A stretch of 11,958 nucleotides of DNA, taken from positions 1-11,958 of the forward strand of contig CAKTPR010000066.1 of the NCBI GenBank assembly GCA_934591725.1, in the 5' to 3' direction. Source of the stretch: an uncultured Oscillospiraceae bacterium (GTDB lineage: Bacteria; Bacillota; Clostridia; Oscillospirales; Oscillospiraceae). The notes below the pieces were generated by a model. It ran no database searches. It was not told where the DNA came from and saw only the letters and a program-made list of their open reading frames with translations. Positions 1-6,585 of this stretch are shown here, in pieces (within the stretch, counting starts at the first letter, position 1; every line of letters starts with the position of its first letter). The position numbers and the translations under genes were made by a program.

Positions 1-3000
1 TAGCGCCAAAGCTCGCTCTGCGGCGCGGCGTTTGAGAGTGTGTTTCTCCACAGCGGCAGCACCAGCTCCATCGCCGCGCCAAGCTCCGCCGCGTTCATGC
101 CGAGGTGTATCGCCGCCGCGTCCGGCATGCTCCCGCCGCAGGCACCGGAAGCTAATATGCGCGCCGCGCCGTCGCGCGCGGACTGCGCGTCCGTCCCGAT
201 GCAGAGGGCGAATCGCAGCGTGGCCGCCTGACCCGCGCGCGGCTGAGCTATCGTCACCGCCGCACGCAGATACGGGGAGATGAGCGCTTCCGCGCCGCCC
301 TGCTCGTCAGATTCAAAACGGGTCGGCCGATCACAGGCAAGACACAGCCATATCCCCGGCTTATCGCCCTTCGGCAGCCGGTGCAGCAGGATGGAGTTTT
401 CCCCCTCCTGCGCCGTCATGCCGAGCTTCCAGTACGCGCTGTGGCTCTCCGCATCGCGCTGCGCGGCAAGCGCCGGGCGAAAGCCCAGCTCAAGCTCTGT
501 TCGCCCCGTCCCGCGCAGCTGCACCTCTATAAGCTCTCCAAGCTCGCCGTCGATGGCTGCAAGCGTCACGGTACACTGCATGCCGTCCTGTTCAAAGCTC
601 CACGCGGCGCGATCCTCGCTCAGTGTCCATGCGTATTCTCCACCGGCGGGCAGCAGCCTTTTGCCGTTGAGACGGAGACTCAGCGTATCCTCCGGGCGCT
701 TGCAGTCGTATATGCAGCAGCCGCCCAGGAAAGCGGCACTGTTCCCATCGTCCGCGACGCGGATGCTGTATGCCCCGTTTGAGAGCAGGCAGGCGTGAGC
801 CCCGGCGTCCGCTTCGCTCCCGCGAAGCTCCCAGCGGCTCTTGTCATGCTGGCGCGGGCGCTCCGGTACGGGCGAGCTGTCCCGCCGCATCACGACGCCG
901 GAGTCCGGCAGCTTCTCCTGAAGCAGCAGCGTGTACGCCGCCATCGACGCATCGGCCATGAACAGCTTCTGCACACAGCCGCCGTCCGCAGCGTTCGCCG
1001 CGGCAAGTAGGCTCATGCTGACGTGGTGCGCCATGTAGCAGCGCACCTGCTCCCCGTCCGCGCGGCGGCAGCGCCCGGGCGTGAAGTCCAGCGCTTCAAT
1101 ATATCCCCAGCGCCCGTAGGCCCCGATATCGCGCAGGCGGCGCAGATTGCGCACCGCGGCGATTGGGTCGACCGCAAGGGCGAGAAAGCTGCTGTAGGGT
1201 GAAATGACCATGTCGCTCTCCTGCCCGCGTTTGAGGGCGAGGTCGGGGCAGCCGTGCGCCTTATAGCGGTAGCAAAGGGAGGAGTCGAGCGAATAGAACG
1301 CGCTTTCGGATATGCCCCATGGCTTGCCCGAAAAATGGCGGCGCTTCTGCACATACAGGCAGAAGCGGCTGCTCTCGAAGAGCAGGCTTGCCCGGTAGAG
1401 CGGCAGGAACAGCGCGGGCATGAGGTATTCAAACATCGTCCCCGTCCAGCTGGCAAGGCCGCGATATCCGTCCTTCTGCAGCTGCGCGCGGCTCAGGGCG
1501 CGCCAATGCCGCATCGGCACGTCCCCTTTCGCAACGGCGATGTAGCTTGTCAGCACCGCTTCACTCGCCATGAGGTCGTACCAGCCGCCGCTGCCGGCAT
1601 TATTCACGGTGTCATAGCAGATATAGAACAGGCCGCGCACCCTGTCATAGAGCGGCAAGAAATCCATCCCGGCCATGAGCGCGCGCAGCCTTGAGGAAAG
1701 CTCCGCCTCGCCCCATGCGTCGAGCGCGTTTGCCGCGCAGAGAAGCCCTGCGTACATGTTTCCGCTGTCGACCGTGGAGATATACGGCGGGGAGAGCGGG
1801 GCGAGAGTGCGCGTATCATACCAATTATAATAATGCCCCATGCAGCGCGGCATTTTTTCAAGCGTCGATGCGGCGCGGGAGATATAGCCCGCCGCTTCCT
1901 TGCGCGGAACTATCCCGCACTCGGCCGAAACTGCCGCCGCAGCAAGGGCAAGGCCGATGTTCGTCGGCGATGTCCTGTGCGCGGCGCCAGTCGGCGGCTG
2001 CTCCTGAAAGTTATCGGGCGGCAGGAAGTTATCCTCAGCCGTGGAAAAGTCCTTGAGATAGCGCCAGCAGGCGGCCATCGCCGAGCGCAGCAGCTCTCGG
2101 TCACGCGCGGCAAGCTCCGTCCCCTTATAGGCCGGCAGCGCAAGCGCCGCCGCGGCTGCCGGGGAGAGCAGCCACATGAAGCCCGCGCTCTTGCCGATTA
2201 TCGCCGGGGAAAAGGCCATGAGCAGCACGCCCGTCACGACGGAGACCCACATCGCGCGGACGTTTTCGCCGAGCTGCTCTGTGCCGGAGGTCTGCGCAAA
2301 GGTCTGCCACTGGAGAAGCTTCCGGTGGCTTATGAGCATTCGCCACAGCGCCGTGAGTATCGCAGCGGCAGACACCCACGCCTCGAACGGCAGCAGCCAA
2401 AGGCGCATGAACGTGCGCACGATAGCGCCGCCCGCCCCGGTCAGGAGCCTTGTGTGCCGCTTCAGGCGGACGTGCTCGCGCCGGGAAAGGCCGCGGTCGA
2501 TAAGCGAGAGAAAGAGACTGCTCAGCAATGCGAGCAGCGCCGCCCACGCCGCGAGGGCAAGCCCCGGCGCGGACATGAAGAAGCCGCAGAGGATCGCGAC
2601 GAAGGTCAGCGGCGCGACGAGCGAACGGCGCAGCGAATCGAACAGGCGGAAGCGGTCGATATCCGAAAGCTCACGGGCAAATATCCAGCGGGCGTTCTGC
2701 CAATCGCCGCGGATCCAGCGGTTCTGGCGCTTGAAATACGCAAGGGGCTTATCGGGAAAGGCGTCGGAAAACTCGGCGTCGCTCATGTAAGCGCCGCGCA
2801 GATAGGCTCCCTCAAGCGCGTCATGGGAGAGGATGCGCCCATCCGGGAAACGGCCTGCCGTGCAGCGCAGCAGCGCCCTGGGGTCGATGAGCCCCTTGCC
2901 GGCAAAGCCGCCGCTGCCGAAGGCGTCCATATAAAGCTCACCGCTGAGACTGCAATACGGATCGCAGCCGCCGGCTCCGGCAAAGATCAGGGAAAAGTCC

Positions 3001-4574
3001 GTGGAGTTTGCGCTCTCAAGCTCCGTCTCTATCCGCGGATGGATGATCGCGTGACCCGAAACGACCACATTTGACCCATCGTCTATCACCGGCGTGCAGA
3101 GCGGGTGCATCGCCGCGCCGATCAGCAGCGAAAGTGAGCCGGGGTATATGCGGGTATCGGCATCGAGGGTGATGATGTAGCGCGTACCTATCAGAGCAGC
3201 TTCGTCCCCGGTGACGGAGAGTTCGCTGTCCTCCCCGCAGAGGAGCTTTGCAAGCTCGATGAGCGCGCCGCGCTTTCTCTCATGCCCGCTGTAGCTCTCA
3301 CCGTTATAGCTTCTCCGGCGGGTGAAGAGGTAGAAGCCGCCGCCGTATTTTTTATTCAGCGCGTCAATGGCGCTCTGCGCATCGCGCAGCAGCTCCGCAT
3401 CACGCGGCGTTTCGGCGGATGCTGCTCCGGGCAGGTCGGCAAGCAAGCCGAAGCTGAGGTTCTTTCCCTCGCGGCGGCTGGCAAGGCGCAGGGCTTCAAG
3501 GCGCTGCGCATCGCAGCTGCCGAGGATGACGGAGATGACGCAGATGCTCTTCCCCTCATCGGGCACACCCTCGCTCAGATCGAGACGCGGCATGGGGTGG
3601 GGGCGCACAACGCGCATGAGGAGAAAATCCACCGCGGCCTTTACAAGCTCCGACACCGGCAGGAGCAGCAGCGCCGCAAGCCAAAGGCTGCCGAGGGAAA
3701 AGGAAATACAGAGACTGATAAAAAGAGTGAGCAGGACATTCGCGGCGATGTAGAGCGCCGCACCCCACCGACCGGGCTCACGCAGCAGCAGGAAGCCGAC
3801 ATGGCGGTTTTCCGCCTGTGCCTTTTCGATGAGCTCGGAAGCAAGGGTGTACTCCTCAACATCGCGCTGCGCGGCCATTATTTCAAGGCGGCGGAGATAC
3901 TCGGCCTTTGTCTCGCGATCCATTTTGGAATAGTCCCCGGTGGGGTCGCGGGAAAGAATGGCGCTGCACACATCGACAGAATCGAGCAGACGCTCCATGT
4001 CCATAGAGGAGAGCAGGCGCAGGGAGGAAAACAACGCCTCAAGCTCCTGCGCATATGCTTCGGCGTCTGAGGAATTGAGCATATCGCGGCAGACGGCGGC
4101 AAGAGCCTGTATCACCGCGGCGCGCATTGCGGCGGGGAAAAGATACAGCTCGCACCGGCGCAGCACCGTGACGCTTTGGAAGGCATCGAGGAAGACGCGG
4201 CAGCGCTGCTCGGTGAGTCTCCCGTGCCCCGATTGCAGGAGCGTGCGGCAAAGCTCGGTTATGATGAGCCCATCGCGGCAGCGGCGCAGGGAGCGCGCAC
4301 GGCGCAGCTCATCCTCGGCGGCGGGGCCTTCGCGCTGGATCATATACCAGTTATCAAGAAGCCACTCACAGCCGGAGGGGACGGCAGGGGCGCCTATATA
4401 TCGGCGGTGGAGCATGTCCCGGCAACGGCGCAGCCCGCGGATGCTCTCATGCAGGCGCAGCGCGGCCTCGGCACCGGACTGCGTACCGGTGCTTTTGAGC
4501 AGCCGCGCGCAGGACACAGCGTAATCGGCAAGCCTTTCATTATCTATATAGGGTGCGAGGTTCATACTGTCCAT
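1..4574 (-). CDS. Cyclic beta-1,2-glucan synthase-like protein (NdvB/Cgs family), N-terminal 1524 codons, 3' end outside window
   Basis: One frame stays open from the ATG at 4574 to the left edge. The ATG follows GGGAG with a 6-nt gap; a second in-frame ATG at 4565 lacks this spacing. Order seen: an NdvB-type N-terminal region (residues 1-260, with LLDNWYMI and DPTGDYSKMD); two membrane helices (about 270-318); a GT84 glycosyltransferase core (about 330-640) with DADT at 471-474 and QNRW at 617-620; further membrane segments (about 645-690, 720-750 and 774-815); a glycoamylase-like domain (about 830-1220) with HRTSPTNIG from 866, GHYYNWYDT, STVDSGN and YMAHH; then the start of a GH94-like beta-sandwich (LLSNGAYS). 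Family members are inner-membrane enzymes that use UDP-glucose to build beta-1,2-glucan, and full-length proteins reach about 2800 residues, so nearly half is missing here. The catalytic motifs look intact. The product in this organism is inferred; a related exopolysaccharide or phosphorylase role is possible. Confidence 0.88.
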   Translation of the reverse strand, partial: MDSMNLAPYIDNERLADYAVSCARLLKSTGTQSGAEAALRLHESIRGLRRCRDMLHRRYIGAPAVPSGCEWLLDNWYMIQREGPAAEDELRRARSLRRCRDGLIITELCRTLLQSGHGRLTEQRCRVFLDAFQSVTVLRRCELYLFPAAMRAAVIQALAAVCRDMLNSSDAEAYAQELEALFSSLRLLSSMDMERLLDSVDVCSAILSRDPTGDYSKMDRETKAEYLRRLEIMAAQRDVEEYTLASELIEKAQAENRHVGFLLLREPGRWGAALYIAANVLLTLFISLCISFSLGSLWLAALLLLPVSELVKAAVDFLLMRVVRPHPMPRLDLSEGVPDEGKSICVISVILGSCDAQRLEALRLASRREGKNLSFGLLADLPGAASAETPRDAELLRDAQSAIDALNKKYGGGFYLFTRRRSYNGESYSGHERKRGALIELAKLLCGEDSELSVTGDEAALIGTRYIITLDADTRIYPGSLSLLIGAAMHPLCTPVIDDGSNVVVSGHAIIHPRIETELESANSTDFSLIFAGAGGCDPYCSLSGELYMDAFGSGGFAGKGLIDPRALLRCTAGRFPDGRILSHDALEGAYLRGAYMSDAEFSDAFPDKPLAYFKRQNRWIRGDWQNARWIFARELSDIDRFRLFDSLRRSLVAPLTFVAILCGFFMSAPGLALAAWAALLALLSSLFLSLIDRGLSRREHVRLKRHTRLLTGAGGAIVRTFMRLWLLPFEAWVSAAAILTALWRMLISHRKLLQWQTFAQTSGTEQLGENVRAMWVSVVTGVLLMAFSPAIIGKSAGFMWLLSPAAAAALALPAYKGTELAARDRELLRSAMAACWRYLKDFSTAEDNFLPPDNFQEQPPTGAAHRTSPTNIGLALAAAAVSAECGIVPRKEAAGYISRAASTLEKMPRCMGHYYNWYDTRTLAPLSPPYISTVDSGNMYAGLLCAANALDAWGEAELSSRLRALMAGMDFLPLYDRVRGLFYICYDTVNNAGSGGWYDLMASEAVLTSYIAVAKGDVPMRHWRALSRAQLQKDGYRGLASWTGTMFEYLMPALFLPLYRASLLFESSRFCLYVQKRRHFSGKPWGISESAFYSLDSSLCYRYKAHGCPDLALKRGQESDMVISPYSSFLALAVDPIAAVRNLRRLRDIGAYGRWGYIEALDFTPGRCRRADGEQVRCYMAHHVSMSLLAAANAADGGCVQKLFMADASMAAYTLLLQEKLPDSGVVMRRDSSPVPERPRQHDKSRWELRGSEADAGAHACLLSNGAYSIRVADDGNSAAFLGGCCIYDCKRPEDTLSLRLNGKRLLPAGGEYAWTLSEDRAAWSFEQDGMQCTVTLAAIDGELGELIEVQLRGTGRTELELGFRPALAAQRDAESHSAYWKLGMTAQEGENSILLHRLPKGDKPGIWLCLACDRPTRFESDEQGGAEALISPYLRAAVTIAQPRAGQAATLRFALCIGTDAQSARDGAARILASGACGGSMPDAAAIHLGMNAAELGAAMELVLPLWRNTLSNAAPQSELWR

Positions 4575-4771
4575 GATATTCTCCCGTGAAAAACAGTCGG
4601 GGCAAGGCCGCATGATGCGGCAAAGCCTTATACGAAACAGTTTTTCCCAGCGCGGGGAATATATTCATGGAACGCGGGGCATGGGTGTTCTGAGTTGGAT
4701 TTTTGCGGTGAACGACTGCGGGTGCTCGCCGGACGGCGGTTGGTTTTGATATGGCTTTTCGCAGTGTTTCT
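4575..4771. other. Non-coding leader region upstream of the glucan synthase-like gene
   Basis: No credible gene is visible on either strand. It must hold the promoter of the minus-strand glucan synthase-like gene. The only -10-like hexamer I see for it is TATAAG, read on the minus strand at 4632-4627, with no good -35 at the right distance. A 13-nt near-palindrome (CCGCAT/ATGCGG around one base, 4608-4620) lies in the predicted leader. Short open frames here have no Shine-Dalgarno and resemble no known protein. Confidence 0.4.
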
Positions 4772-4920
4772 CTGCCGGACGCTCCGCGGGGTAACTTTCT
4801 GTGCGAACAGAAAGTTACCAAAGAATCGCACAGGGAGAGGGTGTTTCGACTCCCCCTCTCCCTGTGAACCCTCACCCACAACGACAAAAGTGGGATCGCG
4901 ATCCCCCTTTGGAAACCCCT
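4772..4920 (+). repeat. Hairpin repeat unit A (left copy of an inverted pair)
   Basis: The conserved 57-nt core is 4772-4828. It contains a perfect 13-bp hairpin, GGTAACTTTCTGT (4790-4802), GCGA loop, ACAGAAAGTTACC (4807-4819). It is followed inward by a second 13-bp hairpin, CACAGGGAGAGGG (4829-4841) with CCCTCTCCCTGTG (4854-4866), and by a 14-nt perfect palindrome GGGATCGCGATCCC (4892-4905) set between AAAG and CTTT. The core recurs inverted at 5116-5172 with four differences. No gene is visible within the unit. The arrangement resembles paired REP/BIME-type intergenic repeats, but no known family is assigned. Confidence 0.8.
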
Positions 4921-5008
4921 GAGAGCCGGTGCAGTGTTCAACGTTGCCGGTTACTTCTTTTGCAAAATCGAACTTGATACCAAAAACGACACTGGATAGC
5001 CGAAGCTT

Positions 5009-5172
5009 TGCCCTCCTTGGAGGGAATCAAAGGGGAACCGCGCACGGTTCCTCTTTGGCGGTTCAAGGGTGGAGATTTTTAAGAGGCGGGGAAAACGCAA
5101 TCCCCGCCTCTTAAACGACTCTTTGGTGACTTTCTGTTCGCACAGAAAGTCACCCCGCGGAGCGACCGGCAG
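5009..5172 (-). repeat. Hairpin repeat unit B (right copy, inverted)
   Basis: On the minus strand the 57-nt core (5172-5116) matches unit A at 53 positions. Its 13-bp stem (5125-5137 with 5142-5154, GCGA loop on the minus strand) has G-C where unit A has A-T, so pairing is kept. Reading inward, it continues into a different GC hairpin with 14-bp arms (5078-5091 with 5102-5115), then a 12-position stem with one G-U pair (5029-5040 with 5045-5056), then CCCTCC-TT-GGAGGG (5011-5024). Unit A has the same order of parts with unrelated stem sequences. The unit may also end transcription of the minus-strand regulator gene at 5217, but no clear U-tract is seen. Confidence 0.78.
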
Positions 5173-5216
5173 TTGGTCACTCCGAAAACTCGTATTAAAA
5201 CCGCTTTGTCCGTTAT

Positions 5217-5411
5217 TCAGTCCTCGACCTTGACATTGTCGATAGCCGAGTTGAGAAGAATATTTATCAGTTCGTTTCTTGAGCGATTGGTCTTTGCCGA
5301 CAGCTCATCCAGTTTGCCCAACAGCTCTTCCTTCATCCGCACGGATACGATCTTATATCCGTCGTCGCCCCGCTTATGGGCTTTCTTTGTTATCTTGATT
5401 TCATCTGCCAT
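5217..5411 (-). CDS. Ribbon-helix-helix (CopG/Arc-type) DNA-binding protein, 64 aa
   Basis: The fold reads directly: a beta strand (KIVSVRM, residues 20-26), helix A (about 27-41) and helix B beginning SRNELINILL (about 44-60), with the SxxExI turn typical of ribbon-helix-helix proteins. Such proteins bind operator DNA as dimers and are often autoregulated transcription factors or antitoxins. I chose the ATG at 5411 because AAGGAAGTGAG sits just upstream. An earlier in-frame ATG at 5435 has no Shine-Dalgarno. No toxin gene lies next to it: the divergent neighbour is a small lipoprotein and the downstream side is the hairpin cassette. Base composition is clearly more AT-rich than the flanks. 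The target is probably the dyad at 5476-5492, which is inference. Confidence 0.82.
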   Translation of the reverse strand: MADEIKITKKAHKRGDDGYKIVSVRMKEELLGKLDELSAKTNRSRNELINILLNSAIDNVKVED

Positions 5412-5441
5412 ATCGCTCACTTCCTTTAATGCCATTTTAGC

Positions 5442-5471
5442 TTGACATTTTAGGTTTTAATATATTAGAAT
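5442..5471 (+). promoter_or_regulatory. Sigma-A-like promoter for the small lipoprotein gene
   Basis: TTGACA (5442-5447), an 18-nt gap, then TAGAAT (5466-5471, 5 of 6 consensus bases). Transcription would start near 5478, inside the 17-nt dyad at 5476-5492 and about 45 nt before the ATG at 5522. It lies in the divergent AT-rich gap between the regulator and lipoprotein genes. Confidence 0.6.
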
Positions 5472-5475
5472 TATG

Positions 5476-5492
5476 TAGTTAATTATTAACTA
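5476..5492. promoter_or_regulatory. Perfect 17-nt dyad, candidate operator
   Basis: TAGTTAAT (5476-5483), a central T, then ATTAACTA (5485-5492) form a perfect inverted repeat. It falls at the predicted transcription start of the lipoprotein gene and upstream of the divergent ribbon-helix-helix gene. A dimeric regulator bound here could control both genes. Binding by the neighbouring regulator is inferred from position only. Confidence 0.5.
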
Positions 5493-5521
5493 TTTTTATA
5501 TAGTCAAATCAGAGGTGCAGC

Positions 5522-5713
5522 ATGAAAAAACTTTTGGCAGTCGTTATTGTGACCGTTGTGATGACGCTTTTCAGTTCATGCATTGTTGATGAACACACAT
5601 CAAAAGAAGAAAGCAAACTTGCCGCGCTGGAAGAATGGCAAGTCGGAAAGGAGCGGCGGTTCATGGAATCGCACCCGTCCAAACTTCCTATTGACACGGG
5701 GCACGCGGAGTAG
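5522..5713 (+). CDS. Small putative lipoprotein, 63 aa, function unknown
   Basis: The start has a lysine pair and a hydrophobic stretch (residues 4-17), followed by LFSSC, a lipobox-like site with Cys20. That gives a mature peptide of about 44 charged residues anchored to the outer face of the membrane. Phe at the -3 position is unusual for a lipobox. AGAGGTG lies just before the ATG, and a promoter is visible upstream. I recognise no family and no conserved catalytic residues. The 3' end of the frame doubles as the promoter of the thiT transcript (TTGACA at 5691). The gene is divergent from the ribbon-helix-helix regulator. It could be a small envelope or host-interaction protein, but nothing in the sequence says which. 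Confidence 0.55.
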   Translation: MKKLLAVVIVTVVMTLFSSCIVDEHTSKEESKLAALEEWQVGKERRFMESHPSKLPIDTGHAE

Positions 5714-5719
5714 TATTCT
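5691..5719 (+). promoter_or_regulatory. Promoter for the riboswitch-thiT transcript
   Basis: TTGACA (5691-5696), a 17-nt gap, then TATTCT (5714-5719, 4 of 6 consensus). The -35 lies inside the last codons of the lipoprotein gene. A start near 5726 would place the 5' end of the RNA just before the riboswitch core, so thiT can be made independently of the lipoprotein gene. Confidence 0.6.
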
Positions 5720-5732
5720 AAGTGTGCAATTG

Positions 5733-5826
5733 AACACGGGGAGCTGGGTAGGCCCGGCTGAGATGAGATAAACGTGAATCTCAAAACCCTTGAACCTGAT
5801 CCGGGTAATGCCGGCGTAGGAAACAG
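5733..5826 (+). promoter_or_regulatory. TPP riboswitch (THI element)
   Basis: The conserved core elements are present in order: GGGGAGC (5738-5744); P2 formed by AGCTGGG with CCCGGCT; the CTGAGA signature (5758-5763); a variable P3 (TGAGAT with ATCTCA); then ACCCTTGAACCTGATC and GGGTAATGCC ending in GGCGTAGGAAA. The class binds thiamine pyrophosphate and shuts off thiamine genes. The downstream gene is the thiamine transporter thiT, which fits. I could not draw a strong closing P1 helix with the bases directly flanking the core, so the exact ends are approximate. Confidence 0.95.
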
Positions 5827-5830
5827 AGAT

Positions 5831-5899
5831 GCTCTCCAATGCCGCAGGATCGATATCCCGCGGCTTCTTACGTCACTGCCCCGATGGAAGAATTGGAGG
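5831..5899 (+). promoter_or_regulatory. Riboswitch expression platform: candidate Shine-Dalgarno sequester
   Basis: CTCCAAT (5834-5840) is a perfect complement of ATTGGAG (5892-5898), which contains most of thiT's GGAGG ribosome binding site. Between them is a 10-position hairpin, GCCGCAGGAT (5841-5850) with ATCCCGCGGC (5855-5864), with one A-C mismatch and only a weak T-run after it. GCTCTCC (5831-5837) can instead pair with GGGGAGC (5738-5744) of the aptamer, with one G-U pair. This suggests translational control; attenuation at the hairpin is the alternative. Confidence 0.5.
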
Positions 5900-5905
5900 A
5901 AAAAA

Positions 5906-6478
5906 ATGAAAAGCAAAAGTCATCTCAAGCTCCGCGCCCTGTGCGAGGGCGCAGTCATGGTAGCGCTGGCACAGGTGCTCAGCTATGTCAAGCTCTTTGA
6001 GCTGCCGCAGGGCGGCTCGGTCGGCATAGGCATGCTGCCGATATTCATCTACTGCGCGCGCTGGGGATTTGGCCCCGGTATGCTCGCAAGCGTCGTATAC
6101 AGCTTCCTGCAGCTGATGTTCGACGGCGGCTTTGCCATCGGCTGGCAGTCCGTCCTCGGCGACTACATCATCGCCTACTCCGTGCTCGGCCTTGCCGGAC
6201 TTTTCCACAAGAACAAATACGGCCTTCTCATCGGCACGGCTGTCGGCTGCGCGGCGCGCTTCCTCGTACACTACATCGTCGGCGCGACGGTGTGGGGCGA
6301 ATATATGCCGGACACGTTCTTCGGCATGACGATGACAACGCCGTGGTTCTACTCTGCGCTCTATAACGGCAGCTACATGCTCATCGACATGATATTCTGC
6401 CTGCTGCTCGGCTGGCTCGCCTACGCGGTGATCGGCAAATACATCCGCGGCGAGGACATCGAAGCGCTGAGCAAATAA
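5906..6478 (+). CDS. thiT: Energy-coupled thiamine transporter ThiT (ECF S component), 190 aa
   Basis: This is an integral membrane, substrate-binding subunit of an ECF transporter; it works with the shared EcfA/A'/T module, which is not in this window. About six hydrophobic helices are visible. Family landmarks are LGDYIIAYSVLGLAG (84-98), RFLVHYIVGATVWGEY (118-133) and WFYSALYNGSYMLIDM (147-162). His122/Trp130 and Tyr149/Asn154 have the same spacing as the thiamine-contacting His125/Trp133 and Tyr146/Asn151 I recall for Lactococcus ThiT; Asp86 sits where that protein has an acidic residue. The ATG at 5906 follows GGAGG with a 6-nt gap; the same frame is open further upstream, but that part overlaps the riboswitch. 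The TPP riboswitch upstream supports thiamine as substrate. Confidence 0.95.
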   Translation: MKSKSHLKLRALCEGAVMVALAQVLSYVKLFELPQGGSVGIGMLPIFIYCARWGFGPGMLASVVYSFLQLMFDGGFAIGWQSVLGDYIIAYSVLGLAGLFHKNKYGLLIGTAVGCAARFLVHYIVGATVWGEYMPDTFFGMTMTTPWFYSALYNGSYMLIDMIFCLLLGWLAYAVIGKYIRGEDIEALSK

Positions 6479-6498
6479 TAAACACTGCTTACCTCTGC

Positions 6499-6561
6499 AT
6501 TTACCGGCCGTGATGTGCTATAATACCTGCAACAGGTATTGTATGGCCGGTAAATTTTTTT
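6499..6561 (+). terminator. Rho-independent terminator of thiT, two-part stem
   Basis: An outer perfect 11-bp stem, ATTTACCGGCC (6499-6509) with GGCCGGTAAAT (6545-6555), encloses an inner hairpin, AATACCTG (6522-6529) with CAGGTATT (6533-6540), which extends to 11 bp counting one T-G pair. A run of seven T (6555-6561) follows. It starts 21 nt after the thiT stop codon. The -10 box of thiN lies within its left inner arm. Confidence 0.85.
6516..6524 (+). promoter_or_regulatory. Extended -10 promoter for thiN
   Basis: TG-C-TATAAT (6516-6524) is a perfect extended -10 element. No good -35 is seen at 16-18 nt. Transcription would start near 6531, in the apical loop of the thiT terminator, leaving a leader of about 55 nt before thiN. 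Confidence 0.6.
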
Positions 6562-6585
6562 ACCCCAACGAAGGGAGAAAACAGT

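Noticed and set aside
1833..3074. A 413-codon plus-strand frame inside the glucan synthase-like gene
   Set aside because: It is antisense to a continuous minus-strand frame with clear GT84 and glycoamylase-like motifs. Its Arg/Gly/Ala-rich product resembles no family.
4540..4941. Minus- and plus-strand short frames across the hairpin cassette (also 4695-4922 and 4929-5114)
   Set aside because: They run through hairpin arms, lack Shine-Dalgarno sites and show no protein motif. Similar peptides on both strands follow from the repeats themselves.
4772..5172. An insertion sequence or MITE bounded by the inverted 57-nt repeats
   Set aside because: No transposase is present and no target-site duplication is visible outside the arms. 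Similarity continues inward as matching hairpin layout rather than stopping at terminal repeats, so two opposed repeat units fit better.
4772..5172. A CRISPR array
   Set aside because: There are only two copies, they are inverted rather than direct, and there are no regular spacers.
5217..5713. A toxin-antitoxin pair formed by the ribbon-helix-helix gene and the small lipoprotein
   Set aside because: The genes are divergent rather than in tandem. The lipoprotein has a secretion signal and no toxin-family features, so the pairing is not supported.
5841..5875. A transcription terminator forming the riboswitch off-state
   Set aside because: The hairpin is followed by TTCTTACGT rather than a T-run and has a mismatch, so Shine-Dalgarno sequestration is the better reading, though attenuation is not excluded.
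5774..5905. An upstream extension of thiT in the same frame
   Set aside because: This part encodes the conserved TPP riboswitch and its expression platform. The ATG at 5906 has an ideal ribosome binding site and gives the normal ThiT N-terminus.
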